A stretch of 64,000 bases of DNA from Diospyros lotus (taxonomy: Eukaryota; Streptophyta; Magnoliopsida; Ericales; Ebenaceae), in contig NC_068341.1 of assembly GCF_014633365.1 (NCBI RefSeq), positions 23,232,339 to 23,296,338 of the forward strand. Reading direction: 5' to 3'. The translations under genes and the position numbers were made by a program. Shown here piece after piece: positions 1-9,603 of this stretch; the first letter of the stretch is position 1, and each line of letters starts with the position of its first letter. Under the pieces are notes generated by a model. That model saw nothing but the letters and a program-made list of their open reading frames with translations, was not told where the DNA came from and searched no databases.

Positions 1-355
1 AATGAGGGGACAACTTCTCATTGAAATGAGAAGTGATTGAAGTCTGTCTAGAAGTTTGCAACTTCAATAACACCCAATCCCCTACAACAAACTGTAAATA
101 TCAACAGTGTTGGTTTGCTTGTTTCTTCATGGCAGCCTGAGCTGGTAACAAACTGTCCCTTAAAAGACTTCAAAATGGAATCCTGCTGCTGGAAAGCATA
201 ATCCCCAGCCTCTTACCAAGCCGTACTCAAATCATAAGAGAGCATCCGAGGAGGAGCTCTCCCATAAACCACCTCAAAAGGCGTGGTCTGCAAATTGGAA
301 TGAAACCGTGTTACAGCTATATTCAGTCCAAGGCAACCAATACAACCAATCTCTA
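1..355 (-). pseudogene. TE1 integrase C-terminal fragment
   Basis: The minus strand encodes a Ty3 integrase end with SNLQTTPFEVVYGRAPPRML, the conserved motif after the DDE core, followed by a region for a polyprotein tail containing WVLLKLQ. It breaks off at the window edge. The DDE core itself is absent, and protease sequence starts only about 200 bases to the right. Confidence 0.7.
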
Positions 356-356
356 G

Positions 357-496
357 GCTAATCCCCCACAATCCACTTCAGTTTGACCATTGGATGGAGG
401 ATGGTAGGCCGAGCTAAGGTCGGTGAGCTAATCCCCCATAATCCACTTCAGTTTGATCATCGGATTGAGAATGGTGGGCTGAGCCAAAATCAGTGA
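357..496. repeat. 70-base tandem duplication at the integrase/protease junction
   Basis: Copy one is 357-426 and copy two 427-496; both start GCTAATCCCCCA and end GTGA, with about a dozen substitutions between them. It sits where the Ty3 element has lost its reverse transcriptase. Confidence 0.8.
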
Positions 497-499
497 ACT

Positions 500-1545
500 C
501 CACAAGCACCTTTCAACCTTGTTACCATCCATCCCAGGTTGGACCGTAACCCTACAAGTCCCATCCAATTCTAAATCAACTTGTCCTTGAAACCTCACTA
601 CCTAGTCAACTTGTTGAAACACCATTGTCATGTGCATGAAATCCCAATCAATCTTGCCCAGTGTACTCAACCAATCCACTCCTCAGACCACATCAAACCC
701 TCCTAATTGGAGGACAAACAAGTCAACCATGAATTTTCAATACAGTAAATTCAACTCGTCTGCATAACCCAATGCTTCTCACTCGCTCTCCAGTAGCCAC
801 CATGACTCAAAATCCTTATTTACCCTCTATAAACTCTGTCAATTGTGCTGCTAATGTGAGACTCACAAAACTATGAGTGCCACCCGAATCTATCAGAAAT
901 AGTGGTGGAATCCTTGTTACCTTAGCCTTGACCTGCATAGTTTAAGAAGTTGCCATGCCTGCAATTGCATGTAATGATATAGTGAGCTTCGGTAAAAATT
1001 CCCCTTCCTCCTCTTGGTTGGTTTCCTTGTCCACAACCAAATCAGTGCAAAACAACCACTTGCAATGGTGGTTCAATGTGAATAATCGCAATTAAAGCAC
1101 AGGCCCTTGGTGCACACTCTGCCATCTCCACAAGTGTTAATCTCCACCTAGGAGGGGTTTTTGATATTGGAGCCGCCAACTTGTTACTAGGTTGCAGTCT
1201 CCCTTGTGGATGCCCCATAGCTTGTTTAGACTCAAAAATCTTTTATTCACAAATTCTAGCCAAACGCATAGCCATTGCCAGACTTCACGGCTACTGTAGT
1301 TCTACATCAATCCACATTGATCCTTGCAATCTGCTAACATACATCTCAACCTCTTGTGATTTGGTCATCTTCTTTGACCTTGCCAACAATTGCTCGAATC
1401 TCCATTGATAGTCCACCACTGATCCTGTTTGTTTCAATTTGATAGCTCCGCAAATCCGCTTCCTTGAACGGGGGCACGGAATTTTTTGTGGCAGTTTCCC
1501 TTGAATTCCACCCAAGTCAATGTTGAAGAGTCTTTTTCAAAATTA
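500..1545 (-). pseudogene. TE1 gag C-terminus, zinc knuckle and aspartic protease remnant
   Basis: The minus strand encodes the gag piece VVDYQWRFEQLLARSKKMTK and YVSRLQG (1515-1291), then a zinc-knuckle start CFNCDYSH near 1085, then the protease active site LIDSGGTHSFVS near 880 and GVDWLSTLGKIDWDF near 670. A TGA/TAG interrupts the last piece. The order gag, knuckle, protease is the Ty3 order. It is non-functional. Confidence 0.75.
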
Positions 1546-1905
1546 TGTCACGTTCCAAGGGCAGTAATTGTAATTTTCTTTTCCTTTCTGTTATAAATAT
1601 TTGTCCTTAGCTATAAGTAGTTATGCTTACTGTTTGTACTACACATGAGTGCATGTGGGAGGCAGTTAGGCTATATATAAGCCATAGCTAGACGATAGGA
1701 AGGCATGTTGAGAAATGAATTGAATATTCTCCGTTATCTCTCTCTCACTTTGTGTTATCTTTCTCTCCCTTTCTCTCAAACATTCTCCCTCTTTCTAACT
1801 GTTTCCCTCTCTTCCATCTGAACTCTCCTTCCAAATTCTGCTCTCTCGATCTCTTTATCTTCTTAATTTCCTTTCTAAACCCTAGCCCAATCCTAGGTTG
1901 TGACA
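1546..1905 (+). repeat. TE1a 5' LTR
   Basis: TG...CA repeat with a CT-rich leader, directly followed by a primer-binding site at 1908-1920. Confidence 0.8.
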
Positions 1906-2421
1906 TTTGGTATCAGAGCCAATCATTCCTCAACTTGGAAGTTGAACTCCAGTGACCTCTGCAGAAAAGCTAGGACAGGTGGATTCCAACAACTCACAAA
2001 TTGGCTATAGTCCAATAATGGAATCTTGAGAAGCCTGGTCCTGAGAATGAAGGTTCTAGGCAGACTGCTCCCTTGCTATTGGCTTTGGAGAGTTCTAAGG
2101 AGTCCATGACTTTGGTTAAATCAATCATCAAGATGATGACAAAAATTCTAACAGGAAATTATCTCTCTACTGCTATGAATATGTTTGATTTCGAGCAATA
2201 TGACAGTCTTGCAGTCATTTTAGCTGAAGCAGACCAGTCTTTGGTGCTGGTCCTAGTAGAGGAAGAGCAAGAGAACAGGAACGTAAAACAAAAGAGAACA
2301 AGCCTAGAAGGAGAAAAAATGAAAGAAGAATAAAACAGATAGAGAATGCTGGGATTGGATGAATAACGACTTAATGGTAATAAGTTTCTTGAGGACAAAA
2401 AACATTTCATGAGGGAAAATT

Positions 2422-2696
2422 TGTCACATTCCAAGGATAGTAATTATAATTTTCTTTTCCTTTCTGTTATAGATATTTGTCGCCACAGCTAGAGGATGGG
2501 AAGACATGTTGAGAAATGAATTGAATATTCTCTATTATCTCTCTCTCTCACTTTGTGTTATCTTTCTCTCCCTTTCTCTCAAACATTCTCCCTATTTCTT
2601 GTTATTCCCCTCTCTTTCATCTGAAATCTCCCTCCAAATTCTGCTCTCTCAACCTCTTAATCTTCTTAATTTCTAGCCCAATCCTAGGTTGTGACA
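2422..2696 (+). repeat. TE1a 3' LTR
   Basis: It matches the 5' LTR with substitutions and a deletion of the TATATAAGCC promoter segment. A weak purine tract GAGGGAAAA precedes it. Confidence 0.8.
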
Positions 2697-2733
2697 ATTC
2701 AGAAACCAAATCTGAGCCCAATCCTAGGTTGTT

Positions 2734-3212
2734 CCTTGATATCAATCGTTCATGCCCTATGTGTGGCGTTGTTGATGAGTCCGTGGGTCATATTTTCTTT
2801 CAATGTCAAGTTAGCTTGGACAATTGGAGCTCGATCAAGACTTGGCTTGGCCTTGCTCGTGCTATGTCTTCGCTGCCAAGGGCATTAAAGTGGTTGCAGC
2901 ATCAAGCTAAAGAGTCTTCCTGGCTGAGTCGGGTTAAAAGGATGGCTTTGGCAGCCACGGCCTACCACACTTGGGAAGCTAGAAATCGTGTTGTTTTTGA
3001 GAATGTTAATCCTTGTTGTGAGAGCATTTCCTATAGGATTAAAACCTTTGTATACAAAACTATGTTTTCTTTATCCCCATGTTTTAATCTAGTACGAGTC
3101 TCTTGCTCAAAGGCTTTAGTCTTGGTGTTTCTCTTTGGCCTAGATATGCTCGGTGTATGCTGTACATTTTGATCTTTATAAATATTTACATCTTGATAAA
3201 AAAAAAAAAAAG
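2734..3212 (+). pseudogene. TE1b: 5'-truncated L1 LINE 3' end with poly-A
   Basis: The frame contains CPMCGVVDESVGHIFFQC, the zinc-binding domain that ends plant L1 reverse transcriptase proteins, followed by AYHTWEARNRVVFEN, also typical of that domain. It ends in an A14 tract at 3199-3212. Only the last 480 bases of the LINE are present, as is usual for target-primed insertion. A 16-base sequence CCCAATCCTAGGTTGT lies just before it and also ends TE1a. Beyond the poly-A the minus-strand gag of TE1 resumes. Confidence 0.75.
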
Positions 3213-3452
3213 TGGTGCTCACACCGATTTAACCAAGGTAATGGATCTGCCTCACCATTATAACAAGGGAAATCTAGCTTATAGTAGCGTGGCACAAAAC
3301 CTCCTCCTGCGCTAACCCCCCTAGTGAGTTCTTTCTGTCTTGGCTGCTACTCACTACCCTCCCCTACACTTGATGATGTTGAACCCACCTTAATAGAGTC
3401 CATGTCACGCATAAGGGTTTGTATTTGTGCTGACATTCGCTCTCGTTTGTGA
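3213..3452 (-). pseudogene. TE1 gag middle segment
   Basis: Minus-strand translation gives MSAQIQTLMRDMDSIKVGS, and further left GEADPLPWLNRCEHH, which is a conserved Ty3 gag motif. On the right it is cut by the + strand Ty3 element at 3453, and on the left by the poly-A of the L1 tail. A TAG stop lies between the two pieces. Confidence 0.7.
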
Positions 3453-3519
3453 TGTAGGACTTCAGTAATCCTGCTCACATTTTCATCCCTCTTAGTCACA
3501 TTTCCATCTTTCCTACAAA
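3453..3519 (+). repeat. TE1c 5' LTR remnant
   Basis: TGTAGGACTTCAGTAATCC and the following 48 bases match the start of the 3' LTR at 7961, then similarity stops abruptly at CTACAA. Confidence 0.7.
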
Positions 3520-3566
3520 ACACATCTAGAAACATAACTTAGAGGGAGACTCTACGGGTTCTCCAA

Positions 3567-4700
3567 GGATTGCAAGCCTCTTTTGAAGGACTGCAAGTCG
3601 AGCTACGGCCTGCTGCACCTATCAATGATGGTCCTCGTGATTGGGCAGAGCCACTACCACAACCACCAACAAATTATTTAAATGAACCGCTACTGAATTT
3701 AGAAACGCCATTTCATAGACATGTTCAAGGAGAACTTGATGATAGCATTGATGAGGAGATCGAAGCCCCAGCAAACATGAGGCTTAACCAAAGGAGAAAC
3801 TATTATGGCAGACCTAATTTAGATCGTGCTAGAGGTAATTTTGAGTACCAATTGAAGATGGATCTTCCCACCTTCAATGGTCAACTACACATTGAAGAAT
3901 TTATAGATTGGCTTAATGAATTAGAAGGTTCTTTGACTACATGAAGATCCCCAAAGACAAAAAGGTCAAATTGGTGGCCTACAAGCTAAAGGGAGGAGCT
4001 TTAGCTTGGTGGGAGCAGTAGCAGATGTCACGAATTCGTATGGGGAAAACACAAATCAGATCCTGGCGGCAGATGAAACAACTACTGAATGGTAATTTTC
4101 TACCACATGACTATGATCAAATTCTATTTCAGCAATATCAAAATTGCAATAGGGAGATCGCTCAATATGTGATTATTCAACTAAATTCTTTCGATTGCCC
4201 ACCTGAAATGATCTTTCTGAAACTGAATCACAATGAGCATCAAGGTTTATTAAAGGATTGAGACCGAATATCCAGGATATAATGGGTATTCAAGATGCGT
4301 GGAACCTTAGTGAGGCCATTCGACTTGCAATTAAGGTGGAGGCCCAGAGTGATAGAATTTCTAGTCGCAGACAACAGCCTTATAAGCCATACATGGGGGA
4401 GTCTTCACACGGAAACCTTGCTCAAAATAAAGGAAAATAAGTGTTGATCGAAGGGCCCCAGGCACAACTTCCTTTCTGGCATACAAATGGGCAACAAAAA
4501 GGCCATTTGGACAACAAATTGATAGAGGACCCAATCAACAACAAAAGTCATTCAGTCAACAAACTGAAAGGAAGAACTAACCTCCTAATCCTTACGCTTA
4601 TCCAACTCAAGATAAGTGTTATTGATGTGGCGCAACCGAGCATAGATCCAACACTTGTCCTCAACCAAGGACTAGAGGAGTTAATCTAGTCAACCAAGAA
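3567..4700 (+). pseudogene. TE1c gag with zinc knuckle
   Basis: Frames in order give QLKMDLPTFNGQLHIEEFID, KVKLVAYKLKGGALAWWEQ and [20 protein letters not shown], the typical capsid region of plant Ty3 gag. Near 4618 a knuckle reads CY, stop, CGATEHRSNTC, with a TGA replacing an aromatic residue. At least four stops or shifts break it. Confidence 0.8.
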
Positions 4701-5000
4701 GTAGTGATGGAAGAACCACCATATGACAATGGTGCCTACAGTGAGGAAACCCAAGAATGCCATACTGATGATGAAGTTGAGTATGCATATGCAGAAGAAG
4801 GCAGTTCAACGTGATTCGACATGTGCTGCAAACTGCTAAACAACCACTCCAGGAGTCACAACATAACAAGATGTTCAAAACCACTTGTAAAGTAGGCGAA
4901 TATGTGTGTAATCTAGTCATTGATAGTGATATGTTGTGGCCAAGGTCGTGGTGGACAAAATGACCTAGCTGGTTGGATTTCGAACGATCATTAACAAGAG

Positions 5001-6660
5001 GTGAAAGGGCAATGCCGAATTCCATTCTCTATTGGTGGTGTTTATTTTGACGAGCTTGTCTTTGACATCATCGATATGGATGTAAGCCATGTCATTCTAG
5101 GAAGGACTTGGCAATACGATTACCAAGTATTGCATAAAGGAAAACACAATTTTTACACCTTTCAAAAGATGGGAAGAAAATTGTTCTTGTTCCATTAACT
5201 GTGAGAGCGTCCTAAAACTTCTAAAGTGGAGGGGCGATATCTTCTAGTCACAGAAAATATAATTGAGGAAGTTGAACTAGATCAAGAGTTGATTGCTTTA
5301 GTTGCTAAAGGAGAAGGTCCTCCACCTACTAAGGTACCAGCAACATTGCAACCTCTAGTGGAGGAGTATGCTGAACTTTTTCCAGAAAAACTACCAAATG
5401 GACTACCACCCATGCGAGACGCTCAGCATGCCATTGACTTAATCCTAGGAGCAAGCTTGTCAAATTTACCACACTATCGGATGACTCCTCAGGAACATTC
5501 AATCCTACAAGGCCACGTGGATTAACTTATCATAAAAGGAGTGCAAGCGAGCATGAGTCCTTGCACGGTACCAACCTTGCTCACGCCAGAGAAAGATGAT
5601 AGTTGGCATATGTGTGTTGACAGTTGAGCTATCAACAAAATCACAATGAAATACAGATTTCCCATCCCTCGGTTCGATGATATGCTTGACGTGCTAGAAG
5701 GACCAAAGTTTTCAACAAGATAAACTTAAAAAAAAGTCACTACCACCAGATACGCATTCGCCCAGGAGATGAGTGGAAGACAACCTTCAAAACCAAGGAA
5801 GGATTGTATGAGTGGAAAGTCATGCCTTTTGGGTTTTCAAATGCACCCAGCAATTTCATGAGGTTATGCACCAAGTTCTTAAGCCATTTATGGGTGTGTT
5901 TGTCGTCGTTTACTTTGACAATATCCTTATTTACATCTAGACACCTACAAATTCTTGTTGCTTTAAAAGAGAATAAGTTGTATGCCAATCTCAAGAAGTG
6001 CAGTTTTACGACCAACAAGCTGATCTTTCTTGGGTATGTCGTGAGTGACATTGAAATTATGGTGGATGATGAGAAAGTTAAGGCTATTCGGGAATGGCCA
6101 TCACCAAAAACCATTTCTGAGGTACGTTCTTTCCATGGTTTAGCCACATTCTATAGACGTTTCATACGTAACTTCAGTAATATAGCAAGTCCCATGACTG
6201 AATGCTTAAAGAAAGGGCCATTTGCGTGGACTAAAGCAGTAGAAAAGACTTTCAATTGATTAAAGAAAAGCTGACCAATACTCCAGTCTTAATCTTACCA
6301 AGTTTTGAGAAACTTTTGAAGTGCACACAGACGCTTTTATTGTGGGCATAGGTGTTGTTCTTTCACAGCAAGGTCATCCAGTAGCATTCTATAGTGAGAA
6401 ACTAAGTAAAGCTAGGAGAAACTAGTCTACCTATGAGCTTGAATTATACGCTATTGTGCAAGCACTCAAGTACTGGAAGCATTATTTGGTACAACAAGAG
6501 TTTGTGCTATATTCTGATCATCAAGCTCTTAAGTTCAAGAACAACCCACAAAGCCATAATCGGATGCATTCAAGGCAGGTTACTTTTTTTCAACAATTTA
6601 CATTCACCTTGAAGCACAAGTCCAAGGAGCAGAATAAAGTAGCAGATGCACTCAATTGAC
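5001..6660 (+). pseudogene. TE1c protease end, reverse transcriptase and RNase H
   Basis: The protease end is DMDVSHVILGRTWQYDYQVL. The reverse transcriptase shows [50 protein letters not shown] and, near 5905, YFDNILIY where the active site should be YxDD; the second Asp is Asn, so it cannot work. Then LGYVVSD, EVRSFHGLATFYRRFIRNFS and RNase H pieces YELELYAIVQALKYWKHYL and SDHQALKF. Several frameshifts and in-frame stops separate the pieces. Confidence 0.85.
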
Positions 6661-6839
6661 GAGTAGCTCTTGTTCATACCTTGCATATAGAAGTCATAGG
6701 ATTTGATACTTTCAAAGATCTGTATGCCAATGATCCTGATTTTAGAGAACAGTGGAAACAATGAAAAAATGGCCAGCATAGTGAGTTTCTTATACATGAT
6801 GGATATCTATTCCTTGGGGCACACCTTTGCATACCGTGT

Positions 6840-7872
6840 TATTCTTTGAGGGAAAAGATAATAAGAGAACTGCACAGTGGTGGACTAGCTGGACACTTTG
6901 GACAAGATAAGACCATTGCTCTAGCCAAAGCTCGTTATGATTGGCCACAGTTAAAAAAAGATGTCAGGAGAATTGTACAACGATGCCATGTTTGTCAGGT
7001 ATCTAAGGGACAACAGCAAAACACTAGGTTGTATACACCTTTACCAATACCAAACAGCCCATGGGAAGACATATCTATGGATTTTGTGTTGGGGTTACCT
7101 CGCATGCAAAGACAACTAAATTCAGTATTTGTAGCAGTTGATCGATTCAACAAAATGGCTCATTTCATTCCATGCGGAAAGACTGCTAATTCCACCAATG
7201 TAGCCAACCTCTTCTTTGGAGAAGTAGTTTGTTTGCATGGAATACCAAAATCCATTACCTTAGATCAGGACGCGAAGTTTCTCAGTCACTTTTGGAAGAC
7301 TTTATGGCACCGATTTGATATTGATCTACAATACAACACTACCTGTCATCCACAGACTAATGGACAAACTAAAGTGGTGAATTGATCCTTGGGCAATATA
7401 ATTAGATGCTTTTTGTAGTGATCATCCCAAACAATGGGATTTCTTCTTATCACAAGCAGAGTTTGCATACAACAAGCAGAGCCATACTACAAGCAAATCC
7501 CCATTTGAGGTCATTTATGGTTGGGCCTCATGCCATACCTTAGACCTGGTTCCCCTACCTAAAATTCCAAGATACTCAATTACAACTGAACACTTAGCAG
7601 ATCACATTCATACAGTGCAAAAGAGAGTACGCAATCAAATTGAGATTTCTAATGCTAAGTATAAGGAACACGTAGATGCTCATCGACGGGAGAAGATTTT
7701 TAAAGTAGGTGATGATGTGATGGTCTATTTGCACAAGGGACGATTATCAACTGAAAGTCATGGCAAGTTGACACCAAAGAAAATCGGCCCATACAAAGTT
7801 CTTCAGAAGATCAACGATAATGATTATGTAATTGACATCCCCAATTCTATGGGCATATCAAAGACTTTGTAA
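6840..7872 (+). pseudogene. TE1c integrase
   Basis: The HHCC zinc motif is intact ([13 protein letters not shown] to [10 protein letters not shown], 6868-7010). The core has MDFVLGLP with the first Asp and LDQDAKF with the second. The third catalytic residue, normally Glu in GQTEVVN, is Lys (GQTKVVN, 7362-7382), a G-to-A change, and a TGA follows. After a broken stretch the C-terminal part 7615-7872 has GDDVMVYL and GPYKVLQKINDNDYVIDIPN, then a stop. Confidence 0.85.
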
Positions 7873-7945
7873 TGTGGCTGACATCTACACTTTCTACCTG
7901 GAGGAGTCAAAAGGAAAAATTTAACTTGAGGATGAGTTCTTTTGA

Positions 7946-7960
7946 AGTGGAGGGGACTTA
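7946..7960 (+). other. TE1c polypurine tract
   Basis: AAGTGGAGGGGACTTA lies directly before the 3' LTR start TGTAGGAC at 7961, as needed for plus-strand priming. Confidence 0.7.
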
Positions 7961-8848
7961 TGTAGGACAGTAGTAATCCAGCTCACATTTTCATCTCTCT
8001 TAAGTCACATTTCCATCTTTTCTACAAGCTGCTACTACAACTATATAACCGTTGTGTTTCTAGGTGTGTTTTGTAGAATTTTTTTACATTTACAGCTGCC
8101 TAAACATTTGTCTAAAAAGGATGCCCAGCTGTATCAATTTACAGCTGCCTACCCTTTTGTCAAAAATGGCTGCGCAGCTGTAACAGCTTTATTTTCTTGT
8201 ATTATAGCCCTATGACAAGCTGTATTTTTTCTATCTCCAGCAGCCTATATGAGGCTATATTGTTGTAGTTTCAACTACTTTTTCATCAATCAAGATTACT
8301 ACTTGTGTGTTATTAAAATCCAGTATTTTCTGAAGAGTTAGAGATTTTATCAACTTCAACTCTAGTTTGTTTTACTAGCTGGTTTGAATTGTTTCAACTC
8401 TAAACCAGTTTTTTTCTATTTGTTTCACCACATCAGTTTGGCTACCTCAATCACATGGTACTCTTCTTGCTTCCACACATTATTGCCAAACTTCTGTCAG
8501 GAACCCTCATGTTCTAAAAAGGGCTTCCTTATTCATTTTTGTATAGCAGTTATATGCAATTGTACCTTCAAGCTGCTGCTTGAATTGTACCTTGTAGTTG
8601 GCTTGGGACCAACGTCAAGTTGCAATTGGGCTTTAGTATATAAACACTAACCCAGCTAATGAGAGGTATCAAGAATTTCCAAACAATTTCAGATCTCTCT
8701 CAATTTCTCTCCCTCCCGAACCTTCTTTCTCTCTCGCTCCCTCCTATTCTTCTTATCTTCCTCCATTCTCCTCTCATTTCTCACCCGAATTCTGTTCCAA
8801 TTCTCATCAATTGAAGAGAATTTGTCCGTCAAGTTCAAGACCCTGACA
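7961..8848 (+). repeat. TE1c 3' LTR
   Basis: The LTR starts TGTAGGACAGTAG and probably ends CCCTGACA. It contains repeated ACAGCTG motifs (8091-8190), a TATATAAACAC promoter box near 8638 and a CT-rich leader. The end is an estimate. Confidence 0.6.
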
Positions 8849-8900
8849 ACTTCTTCATGAATTCATCAAAAGCTTGACAGAAATTGTTATTGTTGCCCAT
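8838..8900 (-). pseudogene. TE1 gag N-terminus
   Basis: The first ATG after the primer-binding site (8900-8898) opens MGNNNNFCQAFDEFMKKLSGS and stops at once. It is the likely start of the gag frame, separated from the rest by the insertion of TE1c. Confidence 0.4.
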
Positions 8901-8904
8901 GGTT

Positions 8905-8920
8905 GGCTCTAATACCAATT
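8905..8920 (-). other. TE1 primer-binding site
   Basis: On the minus strand the bases after the LTR read TTGGTATTAGAGCC, one mismatch from the TGGTATCAGAGC complement of initiator methionine tRNA used by most plant LTR elements. Confidence 0.7.
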
Positions 8921-9289
8921 TGTTAATGGATCGAATCACCAGCCGATTAGCTAGATAAGAAGCTAACCCCTTCAAAGACCTCCTTCCTTGTCTACCTATG
9001 TTGAAAGCTAGGGCTTGTTAGAGAGAACCCTTCAATCTCTTGCACATAGAGTATGCTAGAAAAAATATTATTCTTATTACCTTGTAATCTACTACAATAG
9101 AGTATTTATAACATAACTTTAGAGACTCTTAATGGAAAATCTCCTAATCAAAATAGGAAAAGGCCAAACAATATTAGGAAATAAGAAATTGACTCAAAAT
9201 AGGAAAAGAAATAATCCTATTCAGTTTTGGACTTAGTTCTACACTTGTAAATTTGGGTGATTGGAGGTCTGGTTGTATTGCCCATAACA
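8921..9289 (-). repeat. TE1 5' LTR
   Basis: The 369-base repeat runs TGTTAATGG to CCATAACA on the + strand (TG...CA). It is followed on the minus strand by a methionine-tRNA primer-binding site. The partner LTR is outside the window. Confidence 0.7.
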
Positions 9290-9551
9290 GGCAACTATGC
9301 CCACATTAAGGATGGGAAGAAGGAAACAAGCAATACAATTTAAAACTATAACAATGGACACCAATGCATATTCTGAAAGACTGTTCATAAAGTCACGTGG
9401 TAAATGACTTATATGGCCAATGCAAAAGGTTAGGACCTGCTTATAGAGCTGAATTGCATTTAATTTAAACTAAATGACAGACAACACAATATGACACTGT
9501 ATTTTTTATTTCTAAATGAATCACTATTTCTCAACAAAAAGGCCTTTGTAC
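9290..9551. other. Intergenic or last-intron sequence without a gene
   Basis: AT-rich sequence between the exon 12 donor and the LTR of TE1. I see no exon for the missing PQBP1 tail here. Confidence 0.5.
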
Positions 9552-9603
9552 CGTGGCAGTGGTGTCTGCTGCTCGTGGCTGGACTCCTTTTAGGCCTACG
9601 ACC
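9552..9603 (-). CDS. PQBP1: PQBP1-like exon 12 (penultimate or last visible exon)
   Basis: The acceptor is TTCTTCAG. It encodes W, then [17 protein letters not shown], and reaches a GTACAAAG donor at 9551. The family normally continues with a conserved tail ending around 25 residues later. If the donor were not used, the frame would read five codons (VQRPFC) to a TGA at 9535. I did not find the tail exon between 1 and 9551, where a Ty3 nest lies. Confidence 0.8.

Larger units (their letters stand above)
1546..2696 (+). mobile_element. TE1a: short non-autonomous LTR element (TRIM/LARD-like)
   Basis: Two direct repeats, 1546-1905 (360 bases) and 2422-2696 (275 bases), both start TGTCAC(G/A)TTCCAAGG and end CCTAGGTTGTGACA. 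The first is followed by the primer-binding site TTTGGTATCAGAGCC. The 516-base interior encodes no recognised protein; near its end is a TTGAGGACAAA stretch like the end of plant Ty3 pol. The 3' LTR has lost about 80 bases. Flanks AATTA and ATTCA are not a clean duplication. It sits in TE1 gag, in opposite orientation. Confidence 0.8.
3453..8848 (+). mobile_element. TE1c: Ty3/gypsy element, + strand, degenerate
   Basis: The order is LTR remnant, gag, zinc knuckle, protease, reverse transcriptase, RNase H, integrase, purine tract, LTR: a Ty3 layout without a recognisable chromodomain. The 5' LTR is cut to its first 67 bases, while the 3' LTR is about 890 bases. It is inserted in the gag of TE1. 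Many stops and frameshifts are present. The right boundary is set by a CCCTGACA end and is accurate to perhaps 20 bases; I found no target duplication. Confidence 0.75.
1..9289 (-). mobile_element. TE1: Ty3/gypsy element, minus strand, 3' end outside window, heavily nested
   Basis: Reading leftwards from its 5' LTR (8921-9289) the element shows a primer-binding site, the gag N-terminus, a gag middle (3452-3213), gag C-terminus and protease (1545-500) and an integrase end (355-1). Reverse transcriptase and RNase H are missing, so an internal deletion joined integrase to protease. A + strand Ty3 element, an L1 tail and a short LTR element are inserted in gag. Its 3' LTR must lie left of the window. 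It occupies the expected last intron of the host gene. Confidence 0.75.

Noticed and set aside
2555..3172. A 205-codon open frame
   Set aside because: It is a chance fusion of the TE1a LTR with the L1 zinc-binding tail; only the part from about 2734 is meaningful.
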